From Mycoplasmopsis meleagridis (lineage in GTDB: Bacteria; Bacillota_I; Bacilli_A; Mycoplasmatales; Metamycoplasmataceae), in NCBI RefSeq assembly GCF_900660695.1, contig NZ_LR215042.1:1-64000 (forward strand): DNA of 64,000 nucleotides, written 5' to 3'. A program made the position numbers and the translations under genes. Within the stretch, counting starts at the first letter, position 1. Every line of letters starts with the position of its first letter. Below are positions 44,736 to 58,200 of this stretch, piece after piece. A model generated the notes under the pieces. It made no database searches and was not told the origin of the DNA. It worked only from the letters and a program-made list of their open reading frames with translations.

Positions 44736-45108
44736 GGGGATGTAATGGCTTCGACATGTTGGAGGTTTTCTTAACATCAGTAGTTTGGCAAACTATAATG
44801 CTTCTAGGCTTTAGAATCGCAGAAGATAAAAAAGCAGTTGAATCTAAAATTCAACCATTATTAGTTGCTCAACAAGCAACTTTTTCAAATCTTGCTTTTG
44901 CTTAGTTAATAGCGGCAAGTGGTTTATGAATTTTAGCTCTAAGTTCATAAATTTGGTTAAGAGCGAAGTTTGAAGTTGATTAAACTTTATTACTAGTGGT
45001 TATTGTTATTTTTAGAAACTAGTAATTAATCAAAAAGTAACTAAACTGTAAAAAGTGTTATTTAAGTTTCTTATGTGGACACGGGTTCGACTCCCGTCAT
45101 CTCCACCA
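44736..45108 (+). ncRNA. ssrA: Transfer-messenger RNA (tmRNA)
   Basis: A 373-base tmRNA that rescues stalled ribosomes with SmpB (48246). The 5' end GGGGATGTAATGGCTTCGAC and 3' end CATCTCCACCA are diagnostic; GGGGATG pairs with CATCTCC to form the acceptor stem, and the CCA is encoded. The tag frame starts at GCA 44819 and ends at TAG 44903: 28 codons including the resume Ala, beginning AEDKKAVESK and ending SNLAFA. This is a long tag, as in other mycoplasmas, which degrade tagged proteins with Lon. Frames called through this region are not genes. Confidence 0.96.
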
Positions 45109-45124
45109 AATCATTATGACCAAA

Positions 45125-45160
45125 ATAAAAACTGCAATACTCAAATTGCAGTTTTTATAA
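45125..45160 (+). terminator. Terminator after tmRNA
   Basis: Stem AAAAACTGCAA/TTGCAGTTTTT (11 bp), 8-base loop, followed by ATAAT. It also stands just past the 3' end of the oppositely oriented 4.5S RNA and could stop that transcript too. Confidence 0.85.
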
Positions 45161-45161
45161 T

Positions 45162-45245
45162 AAAAAGCCAACAGACATGGCACTTCTTAATGTGGCTGCT
45201 ATATTTCTATCCTGACCAGATTATAAGGTTATCATTCTGTTAGCC
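45162..45245 (-). ncRNA. ffs: 4.5S signal recognition particle RNA
   Basis: About 84 bases on the reverse strand. The SRP core is clear: CTGGTCAGGATA, a GAAA tetraloop, TATAGCAGCCACA, i.e. the GUCAGG/AGCAGC symmetric-loop pair that binds the M domain of Ffh. The ends GCTAACAG and CTGTTGGC pair to close the rod, followed by TTTTT. A perfect TATAAT box (45251-45256) lies about 6 bases before the 5' end. The tetraloop is GAAA, not the more usual GGAA. The exact ends are estimated to within a few bases. Confidence 0.88.
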
Positions 45246-45250
45246 GTTAA

Positions 45251-45256
45251 ATTATA
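45251..45256 (-). promoter_or_regulatory. -10 box of the 4.5S RNA gene
   Basis: TATAAT on the reverse strand preceded by TGC (TGCTATAAT, an extended -10), placed correctly for transcription to start at the closing stem of the SRP RNA. Confidence 0.7.
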
Positions 45257-45323
45257 GCATTTCTTACTTTTAAACAAAATGAAAAAAGTCACATTTAAAA
45301 TACAAAAATTTCATAAGATATAT

Positions 45324-45329
45324 TAAAAT
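45324..45329 (+). promoter_or_regulatory. -10 box immediately before the LacI-like gene (leaderless candidate)
   Basis: TAAAAT 7 bases before the ATG at 45337, with no ribosome binding site in between. Confidence 0.45.
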
Positions 45330-45336
45330 ATGTACT

Positions 45337-46320
45337 ATGCATAAGCTTAATTATAAAGATATTTCTAAATTGACAGGTCTTTCTCTTAGCTCGATAAGTA
45401 GATATTATAACGGCGGTTATATTAGTGATAAAAAAAGAGAAGTAATTGAAAGCATTTTACTTAAACATGATATACATTATGAATCAAGTAAACAAAACCC
45501 TGTTAAAAGTTTACAAAACTCAATTTTTGTTGTTATGCCTAAAGATTGTAACGAAAACATGAACGAAATCATTCAAGGACTTAGTTTTTCTGCAAAAAAA
45601 AGAGGAAAAAATTTAATTTGCATATATAGTACGAATAATCAAGCCTCTCTTATTAAAAAAATCTCCAAGTTAACAAGAAATAATTTTTATGCACTTGTTG
45701 TTTTTGATGATCACATTGATGAAACAAAACTTAAAGAAGCAATTTTTCAATATAAATCATCAAATAAAATATTTTTGTTTAATTATCGTAGCAAACTAGC
45801 TAATTCGCTTGAAATTGATTATACTAGAGCCTTTCATCAATTGATTATTTTATCGCTTGAAAAATTTAATGGTTATCCTAATAAAATAGCTTACATTGAA
45901 GATGTTAATCTTGTAAAGAAAGAAAAAACGCAAAAGAGAAATGGTTTTATAAGTGGAGTCGAAACAAATAAAACAACTGGTCAAATTTATCGTTTAGATC
46001 CTTATAACAAGGAACATATTAATGATGCAGTAAATAGATTAAAAATTAACGATTATCGTTTAATAATTTGTTCGTCTCATAACGCTTATTTAGCATTAAT
46101 GGCTACAAATAAACTTAACGATATACCTATAACTGATATAGGTAAACCTGAAATACTTGATAATTTTGCTAAATATTCTTTTAAGATTTTAGAAGATTGA
46201 TTCTATTTAGGAATACAAATAGATAGAATGATTATTTCTAGAACTTCTAAAGAAGGCAAAAATGATTTATTAGACCTACAATATGTACCTAAAATAATAA
46301 AAAATGATCAAATTAATTAA
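45337..46320 (+). CDS. LacI/GalR-type transcriptional regulator
   Basis: A 327-residue DNA-binding protein. The N-terminal helix-turn-helix (YKDISKLTGLSLSSISRYYN, residues 5-24) matches LacI-family headpieces, followed by a periplasmic-binding-protein-like ligand domain (about 60-320). The ligand is not evident; sugars or nucleosides are usual for the family. A TGA at 46198 encodes Trp. No target operator or catabolic operon is adjacent; the gene stands alone between ffs and rmuC. The ATG follows a -10 box by 7 bases, suggesting a leaderless mRNA. Confidence 0.8.
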
Positions 46321-46333
46321 TGATCATTTTTTA
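46299..46333. terminator. Bidirectional terminator between the LacI-like gene and rmuC
   Basis: Stem AAAAAATGATCA/TGATCATTTTTT (12 bp) with a 10-base loop containing the TAA stop of the regulator. Confidence 0.85.
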
Positions 46334-47821
46334 TTATTTTTCATTTATTTCATCGACTGATTCAGCAATTTGTTCATTATTATTAATAAATTCATCACTT
46401 AGGGAAATAAACTCATTGTTTTCTTTTAAATTCATAATTTTAAAGGTTTTATTTAATTCCTTAAGAGGTCTATCCAAAGATAATTTTGCTTTATCTGTAG
46501 ATTTTAGAGCCTTTTGTTGCGAAGAAGAAGCATCTTCAAGAGCTTTAATAATTATTTTATAGTTGTCTCTAACTATTTCTAAAGTATGTTTAATTTGGTC
46601 CATAGATTTAGCAATTTTAATACTTCAATCATTTCTTTTAACTAAATCTAAATATCAAATAATATTTGAAGGAGAAGTTAAAATGACTTTATTAATATTA
46701 TTTTCTACAATTTCTCTTAATTTTTGATTACTCATAATGAAGTAAAAAATACTATCACTAGGAATAAACATTATTGCTTTTTCAGTAGTGAGACCTTCTT
46801 TTAAATATGAGGCCACTTTTTTAAAATCACTTTTAAGTCTAGAAATAAATTCTTTTATGGTTTCTTCTTCGTTAATTTTGTCATTTAAAAAATCTGAATA
46901 TAGTGAAGCGCTAAATTTAGAATCAACGGGAATATAGATTTTGTTATTTGCATTCGTGCTATAAGGATCTATGACATAAATTTTCGCATCTGGAATTTTT
47001 AATTCGCCGTCAGAGTTTTGAAATTCATATAATATTCCTTCCATATTTTCACCTAAAGCAGATTTAATGATTTCTTCAAGCAATCTTTCACCCATACGAC
47101 CAAATTTTTTGTTATTTTGAAAAATATTTATTATTTGTTTAACATTATTGTTAACATCTCCTATTGTAGAAACAGAATGATTAAGTTCTTTTATCGTATT
47201 AGAAGTATTTTGAAATTCTTCTTCGATTTTTTTAACAAGAGAAGATTTAAGTTGTTCATTAATTTCATTTCTAATACTGCTAATATCTTGTTTATATTGA
47301 TTATGAAAGGAATTTAAATTACTATTTAATACATTATTTAACCTATTAGTTAAAGAATCAGGTCCGCTTATTATTTGCGAGTTTAAAGAATTATTTATTT
47401 GTCTAACATTTTCATTGATATTTTGCAAAAGAACGTTTTTAATCGAATCTTGATTGGTAATTAAAAATGAGTTGATATTGTTAATAAAATCTTTATTAAA
47501 TGATCTATTTTCATTTAAAAAAATATTTATTTTTTCATTTATTTCAAAATTAGCCTTATTAAATTTTTCATTTATTTCATTTAATATTTTATTATTTTTA
47601 GAAGCATATTCATCAATTAAAGCAGTTCTTAATTTAGTTTCTAATTCAGAGAATAATTTTACTAATTCAACTTTAAAATAGTTTAATTCGTCATTTTCAA
47701 CTTTTGTTTTTTTACTTAAAATCTTTTTATTTTTTACTAAGAAAAAAATAACCAAACTAGTTAGAATAATTAATAAAATAATACAAATAATATTGCTAAT
47801 TATAAGAGCTTCATTTTGCAT
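46334..47821 (-). CDS. rmuC: DNA recombination protein RmuC homolog
   Basis: A 495-residue protein with an N-terminal membrane anchor (about 7-30), a long coiled coil (about 45-230), and the RmuC nuclease-like domain beginning GRMGERLLEEIIKSALG near 243, then PDAKIYVIDP, YIPVDSKF and the EKAIMFIPSDSIFYFI stretch. RmuC limits certain recombination events; its mechanism is unclear. A TGA at 46652 encodes Trp and the frame continues for another 106 codons. It is a single-gene unit. Confidence 0.88.
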
Positions 47822-47868
47822 TCATTGCCTTCCTGGTTTCTAGTTAAATAATGTGGTAAGATAATCAT

Positions 47869-48222
47869 ATGAAATTTTATTCTATTGCTACTATAAATAG
47901 GAATAATTTATATAACATAGCTTCTAGTCGTTTGTATCTATTAAGCTATATAGTACCTTCTATTATTTTTTTAATTACTATAGCAATGATTATTTTTATT
48001 TCAATATACATTAACATTATAAATAAAGATCTAAGACAAGATTGGATAAAAGCTCGTAAAATAAAAAAAGCAAACAAAAAAGTTCCTAAGGAAATTAACA
48101 TAAATAGTAAAAAATATAAAGTATTCATTGTTATTGTTTTTTTGTTATCGCTAATTTGTTTTCTTTCTCTTTTTTCAATATCAGGACTTTTAATCTATCA
48201 ATTATTATCTGGAAATTCATAG
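47869..48222 (+). CDS. Unknown small two-span membrane protein
   Basis: A 117-residue protein I do not recognise. It has two membrane segments (about 27-49 and 83-108) separated by a basic loop rich in Lys (KARKIKKANKKVPKE), with both ends short. No ribosome binding site is seen; a TAAGAT sequence ends 6 bases before the ATG, so it may be another leaderless gene. A convergent terminator follows. It stands alone between rmuC and smpB. Confidence 0.6.
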   Translation: MKFYSIATINRNNLYNIASSRLYLLSYIVPSIIFLITIAMIIFISIYINIINKDLRQDWIKARKIKKANKKVPKEININSKKYKVFIVIVFLLSLICFLSLFSISGLLIYQLLSGNS

Positions 48223-48233
48223 TTTAAAAATTT

Positions 48234-48269
48234 AAAAAAGCAAGTTTAGTAATATAACTTGCTTTTTTT
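48234..48269. terminator. Bidirectional terminator before smpB
   Basis: Stem AAAAAAGCAAGTT/AACTTGCTTTTTT (13 bp), 9-base loop. The smpB stop (48246-48248) lies in the loop region. Confidence 0.87.
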
Positions 48270-48686
48270 AATATACATTTCGTTATCTTTTTTCTTAATC
48301 GCTTCTCGTTTATCACTTTTATTTAAGCCTATAACAAGAGCGATTTCTATTTTTATTAAATTTTTATTATTCAAATATATTTTAGTAGGAATTATTGTAC
48401 TGCTTTGAAGTTTACTTAATTTAGTTTCTAAACGAATAAGTTCATTTTTGTGCATCAATAATTTACGTTCTCGATTTTCGTCATTTTTTTGTAGCATGTA
48501 ACTTTTAAAATTAGCATTGTGAATAAAAAGTTCGTTTTTTCTAAAAAAACAGTAAGAAAAAGCTAAATTAACATTTTGATTTCTTGCTGACTTTACTTCT
48601 CAACCTTCCAAAACAAGGCCACATTCATAAGTTTCTAAAATTTTATATCCATGCAAACCACGACGATTATCGCTTATTATTTTCAT
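48246..48686 (-). CDS. smpB: SsrA-binding protein SmpB
   Basis: A 146-residue basic protein that binds tmRNA and brings it to stalled ribosomes. Family motifs: the N-terminal NRRGLHGYKILETYECG, then LEGWEVKSARNQNVNLA (with a UGA-encoded Trp), and a C-terminal Lys/Arg-rich tail (SDKREAIKKKD). It lies 3.1 kb from ssrA. The frame is broken under the standard code, but whole under code 4. Confidence 0.95.
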
Positions 48687-48710
48687 AGTTTATATTATAG
48701 GAAAAAATAA

Positions 48711-48736
48711 AAAAATAATTCGCTTCAGCGAATTAT
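48711..48736 (-). terminator. Terminator after trxA
   Basis: Stem ATAATTCGCT/AGCGAATTAT with a very short loop, followed on the reverse strand by a run of T. The trxA stop lies in the stem. Confidence 0.82.
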
Positions 48737-49053
48737 AGATGTTTTTCAACTTCTTTAATGAACGCAGGATATGGTAAATAACCTAAACCATGTTGTACCA
48801 TTTTTCCTTCTTTAAATATGAATCAAGTAGGCATAGAAGTAACTTGAAATTCATTTTTTATTTTAGTATTATCACTGCCATCTACATCAACACGATAAAC
48901 AGGAATATTATTTTTTTCAGTTAATTCATCAAGAGTGATTTTAAACATTTTACATGGCGGACATCATACAGCATGAAAAACTAAAACATATAAATCATTA
49001 GTTTTAGAATATGTTTCATAATATTCTGGTCCAGTAATTTCTTTAACTTGCAT
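48733..49053 (-). CDS. trxA: Thioredoxin
   Basis: A 106-residue thiol-disulfide protein of the cytoplasm that reduces protein disulfides with thioredoxin reductase. The active site is VWCPPCKM near residue 30 (CPPC instead of the usual CGPC; its Trp is UGA-encoded), with cis-proline in SMPTWFIF. The CPPC variant may shift the redox potential. The ATG follows a purine-rich AAGGAGTC stretch. Under the standard code it is cut in three, so it is easily missed. Confidence 0.92.
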
Positions 49054-49105
49054 ATTTGACTCCTTACTACAAGTTGTATTATAGAGAAAAAAATACAAAA
49101 AGTAT

Positions 49106-49143
49106 AAAAAAGGTGCATTTTTTTGAACAAAAATGCACTTTTT
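49106..49143 (-). terminator. Terminator after gyrB
   Basis: Stem built on GTGCATTTTT/AAAAATGCAC (10 bp plus flanking A-T pairs), 6-base loop, with a T run on the reverse strand. Confidence 0.83.
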
Positions 49144-49163
49144 GATTTTTTATGATAATTAAA

Positions 49164-51140
<1,977 letters not shown>

Positions 51141-51159
51141 TTAAGTTATTAATATTAAT

Positions 51160-51185
51160 AAAAAAAAGATAACCGCGGTTATCTT
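51160..51185 (-). terminator. Terminator after the YitT-like gene
   Basis: A perfect 20-base palindrome, AAGATAACCGCGGTTATCTT (51166-51185), followed on the reverse strand by eight T. The gene's stop overlaps its edge. It separates this gene from gyrB. Confidence 0.87.
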
Positions 51186-52605
51186 AAAACTTGCTTTCAG
51201 GAATATAAATATTACCATCGACAGCAGCAATATTATTTATTGTAATTAAAGAATTTTGATCAATTTGTCTAATTTTTTTAATCAAACGAGGAACTTGTTT
51301 ATATAAGGTAATAGCGGTTAACACTTTCATTTCGTGACCTGAATATCCACCAATACCTTTACTAATTGTAAAACTATTGATAGTTTTTTTATCCTCAACA
51401 ATAACTTTTCTAATAGCGCTCATATGAGGAGAAAATATTTTGAGTTGAATAACTTTATATCTTGGGAACAACGAATTAAGAGCCGCAGCAAAAACAAAGT
51501 TACAAATAAAAGTTGAAATCATGTTTGGAGAAAAATATAAAGTAGTATTTCATTCGTTTTTAGCTAATTTAGTTAAACCGTCTAAATTGCTAGAGCTAAA
51601 AGCATTTCTAATATTTTCAGGAAGAGAATTTAATCCATTTTTATTGTAATTGTCAACTAATTTACTTAAATCGTTTAAAACAAGACTACCAGCAATATAA
51701 GTACCTATTAAAACCGAAATTATCATGATAACTATATTGATGTATGAATTTATAGTTCCAAAGTTTTTATGTTTAACTGTAGACATATATTCGCCTATAA
51801 TTCCCGTTACTCCTGCTCCTCCTCCCATAATAGCAATTATTGCGAAAAAGAAAGCAAGAATGATTCCATAAACAACAGCAAAAATAATTTGTGCAACTAT
51901 TGCTCCTCCGTCATTTCATTGTAACGGTATTAACTGTCAAATTAATGTTTTCCCATATCATAAATCTTGAGCAATAGCGTTTTTAAAATTATCTGATAAT
52001 GAGGCTGTGGTGAAATCGCCGAAAATATTTACATTTCCAATATTAGGAATTTGACCTAAAGCAAACGAAACTAAACTGCTTATTACAAGAAATTCTAAAG
52101 TTAATCAAGTATAAGTTTTACCTACTTTTTTAAGACCGAATCAAAAAATTGGAATACTTAAAATTAAGTAAAGAATTCAGAATAAAGCTTGATCAATAAT
52201 GTTATAGATAGTTACTGTAATTTCAGGATTTGATCTTAATAAGACATTAGTTAATCTTGAAATAGCTTGTCCAATTGCTGCTAAACCAAAATTATAAATT
52301 CCAGGATTTTTAACAAAGAAAATACCTACAACACCAAAAATAATCGCAAAAAAGGCTGTAAATAATGCAATTTTATATATAGGCATTGGTGCGTAAAAAC
52401 GCGAGAATTTTAAAACGAAATTTGAAAGCTTTGTATATCTATATTTAGTATTTTTCTTCTTTATTATTTGTTGAATTGGAGAATCTGGTTCGTTAGTAAA
52501 AATATCAAACATTGATCCATCTGCATTTTCTTCCACACTAGTTTCATCAGAATTTACTTTTTGATCTATTGTTTTAAAATTTTCTTTTTCGTCATTAAGT
52601 GTCAT
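51184..52605 (-). CDS. YitT family membrane protein with C-terminal DUF2179
   Basis: A 473-residue protein: acidic cytoplasmic N-terminus (1-75), five or six membrane segments (about 85-370), and a C-terminal cytoplasmic domain (SAIRKVIVEDKKTINSFTIS, then GGYSGHEMKVLTAI) of the DUF2179 type. This combination is the YitT family, widespread in Firmicutes and mollicutes, where its function is unknown. AAAGGAGG sits 5 bases before the ATG. UGAs near 51547 and 52174 encode Trp. Confidence 0.8.
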
Positions 52606-52677
52606 TAAACCTCCTTTTCATAAAAATTAAGATCTAAAATGTCGCAATAAATTCCATTATATGACTAAATTTAATTT

Positions 52678-52683
52678 TATAAT
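52678..52683 (+). promoter_or_regulatory. -10 box immediately before the hydrolase gene (leaderless candidate)
   Basis: TATAAT 7 bases before the ATG at 52691; nothing resembling a ribosome binding site between. Confidence 0.6.
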
Positions 52684-52690
52684 GTAAAAT

Positions 52691-53518
52691 ATGTCAAAAA
52701 TGGTCCGGGTTAATTTCTACAAAATTAAAATTCCATTAGTTTTTATCAACAATAAAAGCGATACAACAATGCTTTTTATTCACGGAATAAATTCCTCTAG
52801 CGATATATTTAAACCGCTTTGATTAGGGATAAAAAAATTTAACATAATATGTATTAATATGCCTGGTAATAAGTATTATTTGGAACAAAAAGGAATTATT
52901 TCTTTCGATTATTGAATAAAATCAGTTAACTTCTTAATAAAGAAAATTCGCTCAAAAAATTTAATTATTTTTGCTCATTCTATGGGAGGAGCAATAGCTA
53001 ATTTTTTAACCTATGATAAAAAAAATACAAAATTAATTTTATTGAATCCTTTGCACCCATTTATTGATAAATCTTTTAGTTATTCGTTATTAGAAAAAAT
53101 TTATAAACCAAGTAATTTAGTTAATAAATTTATAGGAAATGCTGTTGATAATTTAACTGACAGATTCAAAAAATTTGAAAGACTTAATAGAAATTTTTCT
53201 AAGTCAAGTATATATAGCAAATTAATCGAAGAGTGTGTCCTTGATAAAAATTTTTTAGATAAACTTAATCTAGAATATTTAAAAAACAAGAGCAAAATGC
53301 TTCTATTAATTAGCGAAAAAGATTATGTTATAAATACTAATAATCTTTTAACTTTTGCTTTAGACAATAAGATAAATTACAAAATAGTTGGAATAGGTCA
53401 TTCTCCAATAGCTGAATTTTCTAGTGAAATAATTAATATAATTAACAATAATTTTCAAGCAAGAATAAAAAAGATTATGCTTTTTTCGCCTTTAAAACTT
53501 TCAAAGAAAGAAAAATAA
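52691..53518 (+). CDS. Alpha/beta hydrolase
   Basis: A 275-residue serine hydrolase fold. The oxyanion region is MLFIHGINSSSD near residue 27, the nucleophile elbow AHSMGGAIANFL (Ser near residue 97), the acid probably Asp in SEKDYVI, and the His in GIGHSP near 236. Such mycoplasma proteins are often annotated as lipases or esterases, but substrate cannot be read from sequence. It begins 7 bases after a TATAAT box. The next gene starts one base after its stop, so the two are co-transcribed. Early UGAs encode Trp. Confidence 0.85.
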
Positions 53519-53519
53519 T

Positions 53520-54380
53520 ATGAAATACGAAGAATTCGAAAATGAAATTAAATTGAAATTAAATAATAAAATTGGTCCTCGGCTATTATTAAAAATTATT
53601 AATTCTCCATATAGATATTATTCTCTATTAAATCCATTCGATTTTAAGATTAAGTTAAAACAATCTTTTTTGAGAACTCAAGAAAATGACTATTTCAAAT
53701 ATATTAATCAATTAATTGATTTATTTTTTGCTCAAAAAGGTTATCAACAAAGCGAAAATTTATTCCTAGTTAAAAATGATAATAAAGAATTTTTAGAAGA
53801 AGAAAATAATCAAGAAGAATATGTAAAAATAAGGTTTAATCATTCGTATTTAAGTGAAGAAGAAATAATTTTTATATGGCAAAGAAAAAGAGATGATTTA
53901 TCAATAAAAAAAGCAGATGAATTATTTGAAAATTGTATTAAACAAATTAGCTTGTTAATAGATAAATTTAAAGATAAAAAGATTAAATTCTATCTCTGAT
54001 TTATGGAAGATAATTTCGTACAAAATAAATTCATTTTTAACGAATTATGCGATAAAAAAGCGCAATTAGGAAACAATGTTAAGTTCAATGTTTTTTATGG
54101 TTCAGAACTTTTTAAAGAATTTGCTGATGAAGAATTTTGAATTTCTATGGAAATAAATCAAACTAAATTTAAATTAAATAATCAAAATTTATTTAATGAA
54201 TTACCAAATTTAGATACAGATCCAGAAACTTATGAATTTATGCTTACTTTAAGTAATTCAGCATGAGAAAAATTAATATCTCAAGAAAAAATTTATATAG
54301 AAATTAGAAAGCAACTTTTTGATTTGCACAATCCTGATTCTAATTTTTTTAAAGTATTAAAAGAAAGAAAAATCGATTAA
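53520..54380 (+). CDS. Putative type II restriction endonuclease (HpyAIV-like)
   Basis: A 286-residue protein. The segment HSYLSEEEIIFIWQRKRDDLS near residue 115, the WFMEDNFVQNKFIFNEL stretch near 160, and LDTDPETYEFMLTLSNSAWEKL near 235 look, from memory, like the HpyAIV family of restriction enzymes found in other mycoplasmas. This has not been tested by search. No DNA methyltransferase gene lies beside it, which is odd for an active enzyme. It is coupled to the upstream hydrolase (TAA-T-ATG). UGAs at 53997, 54138 and 54264 encode Trp. If the family call is wrong, the protein is simply of unknown function. Confidence 0.45.
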
Positions 54381-54416
54381 GCATAAAGTTAATAATTAAA
54401 AAATCAAAACTAATCT

Positions 54417-54422
54417 TATAAT
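54417..54422 (+). promoter_or_regulatory. -10 box of yebC
   Basis: TATAAT 36 bases before the yebC ATG, shortly after the stop of the preceding gene. Confidence 0.5.
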
Positions 54423-54458
54423 TAAATAAGATTTATTAAAAGTAGAAAGCGGGAAACC

Positions 54459-55199
54459 ATGGCTGGACATTCAAAATGAGCAAATATTAAACATCGTAAG
54501 GGCGCTCAAGATGCTGCAAGGGGGAAAATTTTTCAAAAATTATTCAAAGAAATATATGTAGCAGCAACAGCTCCTGCAGGAGCAGATCCTGAAATTAATC
54601 CAACTTTAAAGCTTGCTATTTCTAAAGCAAAAAGTAAAAATATGCCAAAAGCAAATATAGAAAGAGCATTAGCAAAAGCAAAAGGAGAAGGCAAAGACGG
54701 AGCAAAGTATTTAGAAACATTATTTAATGCCACAATTACAGGTGGGGCTACATTCTTAATTAAAACTTTAAGTGACAACATGAATAGAACTAAATCTTCT
54801 ATGACTATGTATTTTAATCGTCAAAATGCTGTTTTAGGTAAAACTGGACAAGTTCCTTTTCAATTTGATCACAAAGGAGTTTTAGAAATTTCTAAAGACT
54901 TAATTGATGAAGAAAGCCTAACAATGGTTGCTTTAGATAATGGAGCAGATGATTTTGAAATTACCGAAGAAAGTTATGTTATAACCACTACGCCTGAAAA
55001 TTTTAGTCAATGTAAAATTGCAATTGAAGAAGGCTTAGGAATTAGCGATTTTATTCAATGTGAAGTTACTTATTTACCTAATTCTATAGTCAAATTTGAT
55101 GAAGAAAAAACCAAAAAACTTATTGAATTTATAGCGCAATTAGAAGATGACGATGATGTTCAGGAAGTGTTTCACAATATTGATTTAGAAATAGAATAA
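54459..55199 (+). CDS. YebC/PmpR family regulatory protein (TACO1 family)
   Basis: A 246-residue protein with the family opening [20 protein letters not shown] (Trp by UGA) and SKAKSKNMPKANIERA. Members were long annotated as transcriptional regulators; work on bacterial YebC and mitochondrial TACO1 points to a role in translating proline-rich stretches. The acidic C-terminal part (EDDDDVQEVFHNID) is typical. The start has only a weak upstream site (GCGGG). Length is normal. The ZIP gene follows after 7 bases. Confidence 0.92.
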
Positions 55200-55206
55200 A
55201 AGATAA

Positions 55207-56274
55207 ATGTCCAATTTTAAAAATGCGATTTTTAATTTAGTTGAGAGATTAAAAAGTGCGCATGGTAATTTATTAGATATATGAAATGCGGAAAGTGAAA
55301 CACATTTAGCACAGTTTTATATTACTTTATTAGGATTTATTGTATTTTTAATAATACCTTTATTAATCTGTTTAATATTACCTTTTGTCAAAAAGAAGCA
55401 ATTAAGCAAAAAAGCTAGTGTAATTTTATATGCCTTTTCTACTGGTTTTTTTATTGCTATGGCCGTTTTTGGGTTTTTACGAGAAGCTTTAGAAGTAAGC
55501 ACTACTAAAATAAATGTGCCCTCTATTGCAGCAACTTATGGTTGAAATATTTTGCTAGTAGGTGGAGGAGTGATAGTAGGAATAGTACTTGCTTTTTCGT
55601 TAAGGCAGTTAGTTCGTTATATATATTCTTTAAAATCAATTAAAAATGATCCAAAAGCAGTAGCTTTAATTCATTTTCATACTATTGAGCATAGTAATGA
55701 TTCTCAAACTCATCATAATCACGATATTGCACCTAGTCATAGTACAGAAAATAATCATTTAGAAACTAATCAAAAAACAAAAGCTTCCAATAAAGTAGTC
55801 GCTTTATTATTATTACTAACACATAGAATTCCTTCTGGTTTATTTATTGGTTATAGTTTAAATAGTTTTGCTGGATTTTCTATAGGAACATCTAGTACAC
55901 TTGGTTTTGCATTTTTAGTTAGTTTTATTTTGCACATAATTCCTGAAATTTTAATATTTTATTTTAGACAAAGAGAAATGAGCTATTCGCCTTGAAAAGC
56001 CTCTCTATGATCAATTGCTTCTTTATTAATTTTTTTACCTTTATTACTTATTGGTATGTATTTTGGAAGCTATATTAACTACTATCCACAAATTATGGCA
56101 TTTGCTAATGCTTTAATTGGAGGAGTATTTATCTTTACAGCAATAGTAGAATTCTTACCCGAATTTTATCATTCTCATCATGATAAAAAAATCTTTAGTA
56201 AGGTTTTATTAACCTTTTTCTTAGGATTTATAACGTGTATAATTATTCTTTCTTTTCACAGCCATGGTGGATAA
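55207..56274 (+). CDS. ZIP-family metal transporter
   Basis: A 355-residue membrane protein with about eight segments. A His-rich cytoplasmic loop (about 155-185) has many His residues, as in HFHTIEHSNDSQTHHNHD. The two ZIP metal-site helices are visible as LTHRIPSGLFIGYSL near 205 and LHIIPEILIFYF near 245, altered from the usual HNxPEG and HExPHE. Another His cluster is at HSHHD. Zinc or another divalent metal is the likely cargo. One Trp UGA at 55993. A shared terminator follows, against dnaK. Confidence 0.82.
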
Positions 56275-56297
56275 AAAAATAAATCACATAAAGTGAT

Positions 56298-56305
<8 letters not shown>
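56275..56305. terminator. Bidirectional terminator between the ZIP gene and dnaK
   Basis: Stem of 13 bp built on ATAAATCAC/GTGATTTAT with a 5-base loop and A/T tails. The dnaK stop (56298-56300) lies in the right arm. Confidence 0.88.
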
Positions 56306-58115
<1,810 letters not shown>

Positions 58116-58123
58116 GCATAAAC

Positions 58124-58150
58124 TTAGCAGAGAATAAACAAAATTGCTAA
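58124..58150 (-). promoter_or_regulatory. CIRCE-like operator upstream of dnaK
   Basis: A 27-base imperfect inverted repeat: TTAGCA at one end and TGCTAA at the other, with the exact 9-9-9 spacing of the CIRCE element bound by the heat-shock repressor HrcA. The inner three bases of each arm deviate from the consensus TTAGCACTC/GAGTGCTAA. It lies just upstream of the dnaK -10 box. Confidence 0.75.
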
Positions 58151-58168
58151 TTTTTTCGATTAAAATAT

Positions 58169-58200
58169 AAAAAAGAACTAAATGAGTTTAATTCTTTTTT
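58169..58200 (-). terminator. Possible terminator of fmt
   Basis: Stem AAAAAAGAA/TTCTTTTTT (9 bp) with a 14-base loop that can fold further (AACT/AGTT). The fmt stop (58178-58180) is inside. It separates fmt from dnaK. Confidence 0.5.

Noticed and set aside
44609-45243. Forward open frames over the tmRNA and 4.5S RNA region
   Set aside because: They overlap conserved RNA structures and have no start signals or protein motifs; they are the shadow of ssrA and ffs.
45162-45245. tRNA-like or ordinary intergenic hairpins at the 3' side of ssrA
   Set aside because: The GGTCAGG...AGCAGCC pair with a GAAA loop and a closing stem is specific to SRP RNA.
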